From Bacillota bacterium (lineage in GTDB: Bacteria; Bacillota; Clostridia; Lachnospirales; Lachnospiraceae): a stretch of 64,000 nucleotides of DNA. Numbering within the stretch: the first letter of the stretch is position 1; each line of letters opens with the position of its first letter. The notes beneath the pieces are model-generated. The model saw nothing but the letters and a program-made list of their open reading frames with translations. It made no database searches and had not been told where the DNA came from. Position numbers and translations under genes: made by a program. The stretch covers positions 1 through 64,000 of the forward strand of contig JAEZNB010000079.1 in NCBI GenBank assembly GCA_023441965.1, given 5' to 3'. Positions 18,075-25,971 of the stretch are shown here, piece after piece.

Positions 18075-18290
18075 AAGGCGCTGTATCATTCGTATGCAGG
18101 TACAGGAGGCCTCCTATATGTTCCCCTCACACACTAGTTAGAAGACATAACACCACATTTGTATGTTGCTATCGGACCGGACGTCCGCTATCAACCATAC
18201 AAATATGGTATCATGTCTTCTAAATAGTGCATTATGGGAAACATAAAGGAGGCCTCTTGTACCTCTGTCGATATTGTGATACAACGCCTT
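18075..18290. repeat. 216-bp imperfect palindrome between sbcC and the tetR gene
   Basis: One large inverted repeat centred near 18182. The ends are AAGGCGCTGTATCA and TGATACAACGCCTT. Inner matched blocks are AGGAGGCCTC on both arms, TAGAAGACAT/ATGTCTTCTA (18139-18148 and 18213-18222) and ATTTGTATG/CATACAAAT (18157-18165 and 18196-18204). The centre is the perfect CGGACGTCCG. It has no ORF and lies between convergent genes, so it could act as a bidirectional terminator. Its length and matched ends also fit a MITE-like element; no clear target duplication is visible. Confidence 0.8.
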
Positions 18291-18310
18291 GAATTAACTT
18301 AGAGTATCGC

Positions 18311-18919
18311 CTATAAATTCAGAATACTATGCTCCATGATTCTTCTGGTTAGGGTGAGATAATCCTCCTCCAGGGGTACATCCTTATTGGCGATCAGGAT
18401 GGCGATTCCATGGGCGAGACCCCAGCTGTATAGCAGGAGCTCGCTCCTCTTGATATGAAGATCAGGATAAGACTCGCTATATCTGACCAAGGTATCATAG
18501 AAGGTTTGGAAGGGATCCTTGGCATCCGAGAAGTTGGGCTTATACTGATAGAAGAGCTGCATCTTGTCCTTCAGCTTGCTTAAGAAGAGCAGTCTTAAGT
18601 ATTCCGGGTTTTCTACGAAGAACTTAATATACGCCACCCCCATCTCGGTCAGCTGCTTGTCGGGCTGGTCCGGATACAGCTGTATGGCCTGTTCGAGAGC
18701 ATCGTTGAAGGAACGCATACCTTCCATGGTGATGGCGACAATCAATTCTTCCTTGTTCTTAAAATGTCGGTATGGAGCAGTCTGGCTGACGTTGCAGGCC
18801 TTTGCCACCTTGCGGAGGGAGAAGCCCTCATAACCCTCCTGGTCCAGGAGCTGTAAGCCGGTCCTGATCAGCGCCGCTTTTAGATCTCCATGATGATAGC
18901 TTTGGCTCGGCATAAGCAA
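18311..18919 (-). CDS. TetR/AcrR-family repressor
   Basis: 202 residues. The N-terminal helix-turn-helix covers about residues 10-55 (GLQLLDQEGYEGFSLRKVAK, then CNVSQTAPYRHFKNKEELI). The C-terminal ligand domain resembles the TetR_C_33-like group. It is divergent from the two flavoprotein genes, and the shared 120-bp region contains repeated GTAAACATTGAA sequences over a strong promoter, so it probably represses that operon and itself. The ligand is unknown, perhaps an electrophile or quinone given the target enzymes. Confidence 0.87.
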   Translation of the reverse strand: MLMPSQSYHHGDLKAALIRTGLQLLDQEGYEGFSLRKVAKACNVSQTAPYRHFKNKEELIVAITMEGMRSFNDALEQAIQLYPDQPDKQLTEMGVAYIKFFVENPEYLRLLFLSKLKDKMQLFYQYKPNFSDAKDPFQTFYDTLVRYSESYPDLHIKRSELLLYSWGLAHGIAILIANKDVPLEEDYLTLTRRIMEHSILNL

Positions 18920-18927
18920 ATCTCCGT

Positions 18928-19027
18928 TTCAATGTTGTATGTGAATTAGGATACCCATATTATAACATTTTATGTTGACAAAGTAAACATTGAATGCTAT
19001 ATTGAAGTTAACAGTGTAAACATTGAA
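18928..19027 (+). promoter_or_regulatory. Promoter and candidate TetR operators of the flavoprotein operon
   Basis: TTGACA (18975-18980), 17-bp spacer, TATATT (18998-19003). GTAAACATTGAA occurs inside the spacer (18983-18994) and again at 19016-19027. An inverted copy of its core, TTCAATGTT, is at 18928-18936 beside the regulator start. The arrangement suits steric repression of both divergent promoters. Confidence 0.6.
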
Positions 19028-19039
19028 AGGGGTTATAGA

Positions 19040-19600
19040 ATGAAAGCATTAATATTAAGTGACAAGGAGTATCGGACAGCAGCCTTTGCACAGATCCATT
19101 CCGGTGTGCTGGAGTATCTGGCAGAGAAGGGCTTTCAAACAGATGAAATCGAAATAGGCAGAGAGGATCTGGCCTTTTGCATGGGCTGCTTCGGCTGTTG
19201 GATCAAAACACCCGGGGAGTGTGTCATAAAGGATCTGGTCGCGCAGATCAATGAGAAGCTGGTGAACTCGGAACTGGTACTGTGTCTAAGTCCCGTGGTG
19301 TTTGGCCAGTTCAGTGCCAACATAAAGAATGCCCTTGACCGTTGGATCCCCAATGTTCTCCCCTTCTTCGAGAAAAGGTCGGATGGCTCGACCATGCATC
19401 CTTCACGGTATAAGCATATTCCCAGAAATATAATGATCGCTTATGGGGACGGCCTGGAGGAAGAGGATGTACAGCTTTTTACGGACATCAGCTTGAAACA
19501 CAGAGGTGATGTGGATGTCTTGATTTACCGGGATTCAGTCGAGAAGCTGATCCGAGAGCTGAACAGTATTTCCTTAAAGAAGGTAGGTGCGATGGTATGA
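19040..19600 (+). CDS. Flavodoxin-fold NADPH-dependent FMN reductase family protein
   Basis: 186 residues. Flavodoxin-like fold with an N-terminal beta strand (MKALILSD) and the cysteine-rich segment CMGCFGCWIKTPGECVIKD typical of the iron-sulfur flavoprotein/FMN reductase group. The phosphate-loop sequence is atypical (SDKEYRTAAFAQ). AAAGGGG precedes the ATG. It overlaps the next flavoprotein gene by four bases, so the two are probably made together under TetR control, perhaps as quinone or nitro-compound reductases. Confidence 0.78.
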   Translation: MKALILSDKEYRTAAFAQIHSGVLEYLAEKGFQTDEIEIGREDLAFCMGCFGCWIKTPGECVIKDLVAQINEKLVNSELVLCLSPVVFGQFSANIKNALDRWIPNVLPFFEKRSDGSTMHPSRYKHIPRNIMIAYGDGLEEEDVQLFTDISLKHRGDVDVLIYRDSVEKLIRELNSISLKKVGAMV

Positions 19601-20295
19601 AGGAGAAGAAGCTGGTCGTATTCGTAAACGGAAGTCCAAAGGTAAAAGCAGAGGATAGTTCATCAGAGCTGCTGATCAATATGGGACAGGAAGCCTTGAG
19701 CTCCGATGAGCTCGAATTCTATAAGATTCAGATCAGGAAAAGCCTGAACAGCAACAGTACCGAAGAGGATTTTGCCATGCTGCTGAAGGCAGACGCTATT
19801 GTTTTTACCTTTCCTCTTTATATCTTCTGCCTTCCCGGCATCATGATGAGGTTTCTGCAGGATTTTTACGGATACCTGAAGGAGAAGGGAGGCTTTTCTC
19901 ATAAGGTAAAGGTATTTGCCATGGTAAACTGCGGCTTTCCGGAAGCCTTTATCAATGAAGAGGCCATTCGGGTCATCCAAAGCTTCAGCAGGCAGACCGG
20001 AGCTGAATTTGTCTTCGGTACCATGATCGGAGGCGGAGGAATGCTGCTGGGTGCCATGGAAACTCCCTTTATGAAGCAGGTGAAGGAAAACCTAAGGATT
20101 GCTTATGGACGTATGAAGGTGAGTATCCTGCATGGACAGAAGGATTCGGGAGACTTGATAGCGACGCAATCCAGTTTTCCGATGAGACTATATTATTTTA
20201 TGGGAAGCAGGGGATGGTTTTCCCTTGCCAAGAAGAATAAACTGAAGAAAAAGGACCTCTACCGCAGACCCTATCTGAAAGAGGGGAGAGGCTGA
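19597..20295 (+). CDS. Second flavodoxin-fold oxidoreductase of the TetR operon
   Basis: 232 residues. It begins with the flavodoxin phosphate-binding loop (VVFVNGSPKVKAEDSSSELL) and has the aromatic loop FTFPLYIFCLPGIMMRFLQDFYGYL. This is an NAD(P)H-dependent FMN reductase-like fold without the Cys cluster of its neighbour. Translation is coupled to the preceding gene (ATGA overlap). Substrate not identifiable. Confidence 0.75.
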   Translation: MKEKKLVVFVNGSPKVKAEDSSSELLINMGQEALSSDELEFYKIQIRKSLNSNSTEEDFAMLLKADAIVFTFPLYIFCLPGIMMRFLQDFYGYLKEKGGFSHKVKVFAMVNCGFPEAFINEEAIRVIQSFSRQTGAEFVFGTMIGGGGMLLGAMETPFMKQVKENLRIAYGRMKVSILHGQKDSGDLIATQSSFPMRLYYFMGSRGWFSLAKKNKLKKKDLYRRPYLKEGRG

Positions 20296-20347
20296 TCTTC
20301 TATATGAAATTTGGGACTGTGAAACAGTCACGTACCATAATCAGAAG

Positions 20348-20431
20348 GACTTATCCGACCAAGGCAAGACCAAATTCTCTGATTTTACAGGAGAAATTGG
20401 ACAAAAGCCCAGACCGGATAAGTCTTTTTTT
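20348..20431 (+). terminator. Terminator of the flavoprotein operon
   Basis: GACTTATCCG (20348-20357) pairs with CGGATAAGTC (20415-20424) and is followed by seven T. The long loop contains a second stem (CCAAATTCTC/GAGAAATTGG, imperfect). Confidence 0.7.
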
Positions 20432-20518
20432 GAGCAAAATATAAGTGGAATTTCAGAAAATAATATGCTATGATATATCGAAAGCGTTTTAGAATAAGAA
20501 AGAAAGTAAGGAATCATC

Positions 20519-21970
20519 ATGTACAAACATAATAATTTATCCAAAGGAAATGTGGTAAAGCAGCTGATCGTATTTGCTTTGCCCTTCATCATCTCAAACC
20601 TGATACAGACCCTGTATAGTGTGGCTGATATGATTGTTGTTGGCCAATTCAGCGGTACAGTGAGCATGTCCGGTGTGAATATCGGAGGACAGGTCACGAT
20701 GATCATGACGAATCTGGCAGTCGGCCTGACCGCAGGAGCAACGGTTCTGATTGCTCAGTCTGTAGGGGCAGAGAAGACAGGAAAGCTTCAGAAGACCATT
20801 GGAACCCTTTTTAGTTTCCTATTTATAGCGGCTGTCTTTATGACTCTCTTCATGCTGGTGCTCCATAGGCAGATTTTGACCATAATCCGCACACCGGCAG
20901 AATCCTATTCGGAAGCGGCCAATTATCTGAATGTCACAGCCTTGGGAACCGTATTTATCTTCGGTTATAATGCCTTAAGCGCGATTATGCGCGGAATGGG
21001 AGACAGCCGGAGTCCACTATATTTTATTACGATAGCTTGTTTTACGAATGTGGTCCTGGACCTGCTCTTTGTCGGAGTTTTTCATACGGGAGCGACCGGA
21101 GCCGGTATAGCCACAATCATCTCACAGGGGCTCAGTATGCTGCTGTGTATCTTCTACCTGATCCGTAAGAAGTTTGTATTTGATTTCAGACTGCGGTCCT
21201 TTCGGATCGATAAGCCTCTGCTGAAGGCTATTCTTAAGCTGGGCATACCGATCTCGGTTCAGAACCTGATCAGCAACCTGTCCTTCCTCTTTATGACGAC
21301 CCTGGTCAACGGTTATGGAGTGACGGCATCAGCTGCGGTTGGTGCGGTGGGCAAATACAATGGCTTTGCCATCCTACCTGCCATAGCGATGAATGCAGCG
21401 ATATCCACCATGTGTGCCCAGAACCTTGGAGCCGGAAGAGAGGACCGGGCAAGGAAGACCATGAAGACCGGACTGCTGATTGCCGCAGCCATTTCCTATA
21501 CCATCTTCATCCTTACCAGGCTTTTCCCGGAAGAGATTCTTGGGATGTTTGCGAAGGAGGAGGAGATGATTCAGGTTGGATTACCCTATCTGGATGCCTT
21601 CAGTATTGATTACCTCCTGGTGCCCTTTGCCTTCAGTATGAATGGTCTATTTATCGGAGCGGGCCATACCACCTACTCCCTGTTCAGTAACATATTATCC
21701 GGTATTGTCGTGAGAATACCCATGGCCTATGTGTTCAGTGAGGTCTTTGGGATGGGGCTCTTCGGAGTCGGACTGGCAGTTCCCATGGCAACCTTAAGCT
21801 CGATACTCGCGAACAGCATCTTCTACTTCTCCGGCCGATGGAGAAAGCAGGTGGTAAAGCTGGGTGATCAGGCAGCACCGGAAGGGACTGCTGTAAGGAA
21901 GGATAAGCTTGCGGAAACAAAAGAGGATGAGCTGCCCGTACAGGAGGAGTACTGCCTGAACGAGGAGTAA
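20519..21970 (+). CDS. MATE-family multidrug/toxin efflux transporter
   Basis: 483 residues and twelve transmembrane helices in two pseudo-symmetric halves. Conserved MATE segments are visible: FALPFIISNLIQTLYSVADMIVVGQFSG in helix 1-2 and NLGAGREDRARKTMKTGL after helix 7. It probably couples Na+ or H+ entry to export of cationic drugs or metabolites. A -10-like TATGAT and AAGTAAGGA precede the ATG; no regulator is adjacent on this strand. Confidence 0.9.
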   Translation: MYKHNNLSKGNVVKQLIVFALPFIISNLIQTLYSVADMIVVGQFSGTVSMSGVNIGGQVTMIMTNLAVGLTAGATVLIAQSVGAEKTGKLQKTIGTLFSFLFIAAVFMTLFMLVLHRQILTIIRTPAESYSEAANYLNVTALGTVFIFGYNALSAIMRGMGDSRSPLYFITIACFTNVVLDLLFVGVFHTGATGAGIATIISQGLSMLLCIFYLIRKKFVFDFRLRSFRIDKPLLKAILKLGIPISVQNLISNLSFLFMTTLVNGYGVTASAAVGAVGKYNGFAILPAIAMNAAISTMCAQNLGAGREDRARKTMKTGLLIAAAISYTIFILTRLFPEEILGMFAKEEEMIQVGLPYLDAFSIDYLLVPFAFSMNGLFIGAGHTTYSLFSNILSGIVVRIPMAYVFSEVFGMGLFGVGLAVPMATLSSILANSIFYFSGRWRKQVVKLGDQAAPEGTAVRKDKLAETKEDELPVQEEYCLNEE

Positions 21971-22017
21971 CAGAGAATATAAGCACAGTAGACTGTCCTA
22001 AACCAGTTTGTAAGAAA

Positions 22018-22057
22018 GAGCACAGACGGGTGAGGGGAGGCCTGCTGTGTTTTTTGA
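22018..22057 (+). terminator. Probable terminator of the MATE gene
   Basis: GAGCACAG and CTGTG flank a G-rich loop and are followed by a run of T. The stem is short, so this is a moderate prediction. Confidence 0.4.
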
Positions 22058-22104
22058 TTCCCCAGCCAGGGCGAAAAATAACGAAAACCCATACTTTTTG
22101 ACTG

Positions 22105-22133
22105 TTGCTATTTCACGGGAAAAATAGTATATT
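22105..22133 (+). promoter_or_regulatory. Predicted promoter of the membrane LuxR regulator
   Basis: TTGCTA (22105-22110), 17-bp spacer, TATATT (22128-22133), 38 bp before the ATG. Confidence 0.45.
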
Positions 22134-22171
22134 TTATATACAAAATTCCAACTTGAGGGAGCAAACCATTT

Positions 22172-23611
22172 ATGCCGAGACAGTACACTTCAGAGGAAGG
22201 GACCAAAGCGTTTCAAAATAATGTAGTAAATATCCGGGCACTGCGAGGAAGCAGCTTTCCATATATCTTCATCTGGATACTCTACTATGCCTGGGTTGTA
22301 GCCTTTACAACCTGGTGGACAGCATCGCCGGCAACAGAGTTGGTCTTCGGAAGCGGACTTCGGAGCATGCTTCATTCCATAAATCTGATTTCCTCGGCGG
22401 TATTTATCTTTATAATAAGAAAGAACTGGTTTGTAAAGAGCTCACGAATCGGTGCGCTGCTTATCCTTGCAGGCATGAGTATTTTTCTGCTTGTACCCAA
22501 GGGTACGGTGCAGCTATACTCGATCATAGCGATTGGAATTACCCTTGGAATCGTAAATATCAGTATCCTGATTCCCTTTATCTTTGCATTGAACAACACG
22601 GAGAAGTTCTATTCCGTTGTTTTGGCGAATATGCTGATCAATCTCCTGATGTTGGTACAGGGCGGTCTGTATCCTGTCCATACTCTGGGAAGTAAGGAGC
22701 GGCTCATATCTCTGGTCCTGCTGATTATTCCCCTATGCGCCACCTTGTTCTTCAGGAGCAGCAGCCTGTCAGAGGGAAAGCAGCCGGAGGAGAGCAGGGA
22801 GATGAAGCCCAGGGTTTATCTGACCCTCTTATATAATTGCGCGAATGCCGTTCTGTGTAAGGGAGTCGGGAAGGGGGTACTCGATATCACTGCAGGGATG
22901 CAAGGCACTTCCATCTACCAATGGTATTATGTCGGAGGACTGATCGGATGCCTTCTCTACATAGGAGTTTATGCCCTCTCCGCCAAGGCAGTCATCTGGT
23001 TAAGCAATATCACCTTCAGCTGCATCGCTATGGGACTTTTTTGTAATGCTTTTGTCCCCAGTATTCCCTCCATGGCATATGTTTTTGCGATCCTGCTCGG
23101 TATGGGCTGTACGATCGGTATGATCAATGTATACTACATCCTGGCAGTGGTCGGAAAGAAATATAACAGCATGCGATACCTGAGGCTGTCCATACTTCTG
23201 ATCGGTGTATGCGGTGGGGTAACAGGAGTGATTACCGGGAACATGATCAATAAAATTAATTCCGATCAGATATCCGTTATTTCCTCACTGATTGCTGCAG
23301 CCTTTATGCTGATCTTCCTGGTTTTATCACCCTTCCTGTCCCATGCTCAGTATTTTGAGGATTGGGTCAAGGATTCAGGAAAAATGGAGATTGATTACGG
23401 TAAGGATGCCCTGTTCCAACGGTATCATTTAACCAAACGGGAAATAGAGGTCTGCAAGCTGCTCTTAGAGGGCTATACCTTAAGGCAGATCGCAGCGATT
23501 CTGTCTATTGCTTATTCCACCGTGAATACCTACTGCACCTCATCCTATCGGAAGCTGAATATCAACAGTAAGACAGAGCTGATTATGCTCTTTAAGGATT
23601 ATGTCAAATAG
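22172..23611 (+). CDS. Membrane-integrated LuxR-type transcriptional regulator
   Basis: 479 residues. The first 400 residues have about twelve hydrophobic helices in an MFS-like arrangement. The last 65 residues are a GerE/LuxR helix-turn-helix (YHLTKREIEVCKLLLEGYTLRQIAAILSIA continuing to STVNTYCTSSYRKLNI). One-component regulators of this form, with a transporter-like sensor welded to LuxR, are common in Clostridia and Actinobacteria and little characterised. GAGGGAG precedes the ATG. The neighbouring MATE pump and LamG surface protein are possible but unproven targets. Confidence 0.85.
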   Translation: MPRQYTSEEGTKAFQNNVVNIRALRGSSFPYIFIWILYYAWVVAFTTWWTASPATELVFGSGLRSMLHSINLISSAVFIFIIRKNWFVKSSRIGALLILAGMSIFLLVPKGTVQLYSIIAIGITLGIVNISILIPFIFALNNTEKFYSVVLANMLINLLMLVQGGLYPVHTLGSKERLISLVLLIIPLCATLFFRSSSLSEGKQPEESREMKPRVYLTLLYNCANAVLCKGVGKGVLDITAGMQGTSIYQWYYVGGLIGCLLYIGVYALSAKAVIWLSNITFSCIAMGLFCNAFVPSIPSMAYVFAILLGMGCTIGMINVYYILAVVGKKYNSMRYLRLSILLIGVCGGVTGVITGNMINKINSDQISVISSLIAAAFMLIFLVLSPFLSHAQYFEDWVKDSGKMEIDYGKDALFQRYHLTKREIEVCKLLLEGYTLRQIAAILSIAYSTVNTYCTSSYRKLNINSKTELIMLFKDYVK

Positions 23612-23631
23612 GCTGTTTTGCGAGCTTTTTG

Positions 23632-23663
23632 GCGCCTCATTAGAACTAATGAGGCGCTTTTTT
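23632..23663 (+). terminator. Terminator of the LuxR-type gene
   Basis: Perfect 12-bp stem GCGCCTCATTAG/CTAATGAGGCGC with a two-base loop and six T. Confidence 0.92.
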
Positions 23664-23845
23664 CTGTCATCCCTATGAACTAATGAATGGACGATAGCCC
23701 TCCTACCGAGGAGAATTATAGTGAGCGAGTATGCTGTAGGTTTTCAGTACGCTTCAGGTCAGCACTGGGTTAGCGCTGATTGTTTATAACAGAAGAATAG
23801 AAAGCACCGGGAACAAGAAATAGTAAATGATTGGGAGGATGAAAA

Positions 23846-25495
23846 ATGAAGAGGAAAAAGGGTATAAGCTTATGTATGGCATTTGTTATGGCAGCATCCT
23901 TATTCGTAGGGTTAAACCTTGATACGAAGACAGCAAAGGCAGAGGATGGACTGGTACTGCATCTGAAATTTGACGGAGATCTGACCGATGCTTCCGGCAA
24001 CGATAACAATGGAGAAAGCACCTACGGCAAGATAAGCTATGAGGATGGTATCTTTGGCCAGAGTGCGGTGTTCAACGGCAAGAGCTACATTGAGATTCCG
24101 GATAGTGACAGCCTGGATCTGGAGCAGTTCACCATCTCTATGTGGGCTTACAAGGCCAAGAATCAAAAGACGGATTCTTGGGTTCCGTACCTGCAGAAGG
24201 AGCATGATGATGAAAGCTGGGCCTCTCCTTATCAGATTTATGAGATCGGTGATAACCAGCCCCTGATTTATCTCCATGATACTGCAGACGGAACAGAGAT
24301 GGATCAATTCACTGCTTATGGCTCATGCATCGATGTGAGAAAGTGGTTCCTCCTGACAGCCACCTATAATGGGTCAGAGGTAAGACTGTATGAAAACGAC
24401 ACCCTGATGAAGAAGGTTAGTGTGACAGGCGCTCCTGCCGCTACCGTCGGTAACCTTTATGTGGGCATGATGAACGGGAAGTTTTACTTCAACGGTAAGA
24501 TGGATGACCTTAGGATCTACAATAAGAGTCTGTCGGCCAAGGAGGTTGCAGGGCTGTATGAGAAGGGCTTAGCTGCGAAGCCGGAATTCCTGACCCAGAC
24601 GGATGCTCTGGTAGCTCACTATAAATTTGATGGAGATTATAAGGATGACACTGACTTCGGGAATGATGCCGAGCTGGTAGCAGGCAAGGTTACCTTCACC
24701 GACGGAAAGAATGGCAAGGCTGCCAAATTCGCTAAGAATACCTATCTTGAGGTGCCCAATCATGAAAGCATAGAGTTTGACCAGGGCTTTACCATGACCG
24801 CCTGGATCAATAACCAAAAGAAAGCAACAAACATGACCTTACTTCATAAAACCGGTCCCAGCACCCAGGAGTCCTCCAATGAGCTGGGCTTGCGCTTCCA
24901 TGTTTATGAAGATTTTTATGACTTCAACTATGTTCCCTTTGAATCACAGACCTCTTATCTGACCTCAAGGTATACCTTTGAAAACAATGTGAACAAATGG
25001 ACCCATGTAGCGGTTACCTTTGATACTGAGGAAATTCGCTGGTATGTAAACGGCAAGCAGGTGCAAAAAGAAGAGGTCCCCGAATTTGAGGGCTGTCAGA
25101 TCGCACACAGCAATGGCAGTCTTATGATCGGATCCGACGGTAAGTATTACTTCCAGGGTGAGGTGGATGAACTGAAGCTATACAATTATGCCCTGTCCGC
25201 CAAGGAGATTGTAAAGGATTATGAACAGGTGGACAGCTTGCTGATCAGCGATGCAAACGCAAAGAGCATCGGCGGACTGAAGGCAAAGGGTACAGTGAAT
25301 CTGGAGGTAAGCCGCAAGTATATCGAGACCGGCAAGACTGCGAAGCTGACCTCAGGAGTTACCTATAAATCCTCCAATACCAAGGTGTTTACCGTAAGCA
25401 ATACCGGTAAGCTGACCGCAGTGAAGAAGGGTACAGCGAACCTGACCATCAGTCACGGAGCTATCTCAAAAACCTATAAGGTTACAGTAAAATAA
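23846..25495 (+). CDS. Secreted protein with two LamG-type lectin domains and a Big2 domain
   Basis: 549 residues. A signal peptide (about residues 1-32, ending AKA-ED) is followed by two concanavalin-like LamG_3 domains (about 36-235 and 250-455). Each begins LVLHLKFDGD or LVAHYKFDGD and ends with the MDDLRIYNKSLSAKEV or VDELKLYNYALSAKEI signature. The last 85 residues form a bacterial Ig-like (Big2) domain with the YKSSNTKVFTVSNTGKLTAV pattern. It probably binds carbohydrate on or near the cell surface. No catalytic domain, LPXTG or SLH anchor is present. GGGAGGATG precedes the start. Confidence 0.88.
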   Translation: MKRKKGISLCMAFVMAASLFVGLNLDTKTAKAEDGLVLHLKFDGDLTDASGNDNNGESTYGKISYEDGIFGQSAVFNGKSYIEIPDSDSLDLEQFTISMWAYKAKNQKTDSWVPYLQKEHDDESWASPYQIYEIGDNQPLIYLHDTADGTEMDQFTAYGSCIDVRKWFLLTATYNGSEVRLYENDTLMKKVSVTGAPAATVGNLYVGMMNGKFYFNGKMDDLRIYNKSLSAKEVAGLYEKGLAAKPEFLTQTDALVAHYKFDGDYKDDTDFGNDAELVAGKVTFTDGKNGKAAKFAKNTYLEVPNHESIEFDQGFTMTAWINNQKKATNMTLLHKTGPSTQESSNELGLRFHVYEDFYDFNYVPFESQTSYLTSRYTFENNVNKWTHVAVTFDTEEIRWYVNGKQVQKEEVPEFEGCQIAHSNGSLMIGSDGKYYFQGEVDELKLYNYALSAKEIVKDYEQVDSLLISDANAKSIGGLKAKGTVNLEVSRKYIETGKTAKLTSGVTYKSSNTKVFTVSNTGKLTAVKKGTANLTISHGAISKTYKVTVK

Positions 25496-25575
25496 AGCAA
25501 AGAGGGTAGATTAGGAAGGAGGTACCTGCCGTTGAGGCACCCTTCTGTATCATAGCCTATAGAGAGCAGAAGCTT

Positions 25576-25621
25576 ATAAAGGAAAAGACCGGGTCCTTGG
25601 GGCCCGGTCTTTTCCTTTATA
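25576..25621 (+). terminator. Strong terminator after the LamG protein gene
   Basis: An 18-bp uninterrupted stem beginning AAAGGAAAAGACCGGG and returning CCCGGTCTTTTCCTTT, with flanking T on the 3' side and A on the 5' side. Probably works in both directions and isolates the electron-transfer locus from upstream transcription. Confidence 0.92.
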
Positions 25622-25850
25622 ACAGAGTGGATAATGAAACAGGTGGGGGAATATATCTTATAACCGTTTAAATAAGATATAGCTCTTACATTTACATTTT
25701 AAACCAATTGTTAATATATGTCAATCATTATTTTTTTATATCGAACCATGGAATATTTGCACAATGAAAGCTTTCAACCGTTCTGGGTTATACTATGCAT
25801 ATATACCATATAACATGGTTGCTATGGGATTATTTAGTAACATTTTTCTC

Positions 25851-25879
25851 TAGTCAAAATCATAGTGGTATGCTATAAT
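25851..25879 (+). promoter_or_regulatory. Predicted promoter of the electron-transfer locus
   Basis: TAGTCA (25851-25856), 17-bp spacer, TATAAT (25874-25879) with an extended TGC. It lies about 90 bp upstream of the ndh2-like start in a 350-bp AT-rich gap. The rest of that gap (25622-25850) shows no gene and no convincing riboswitch. Confidence 0.55.
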
Positions 25880-25971
25880 TTAGCTGATGGACGACAGTAA
25901 GATTGTGATTAAATTGACAAAAAAGGCTATTGAATGCGTAGTTTGGCCAAACCATTGATGAAGGAGCTATT

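Noticed and set aside
20348..20431. Riboswitch before the MATE gene
   Set aside because: The long hairpin ends in a T-run and lies upstream of the MATE promoter, so it is the terminator of the flavoprotein operon. No guanidine or other known motif was found.
25712..25732. Rex-like half site (TTGTTAA..) upstream of the NDH-2 gene
   Set aside because: The left half fits TTGTTAA, but the right half does not match TTAACAA and the spacing is off by one. Redox control would be attractive but is not supported.
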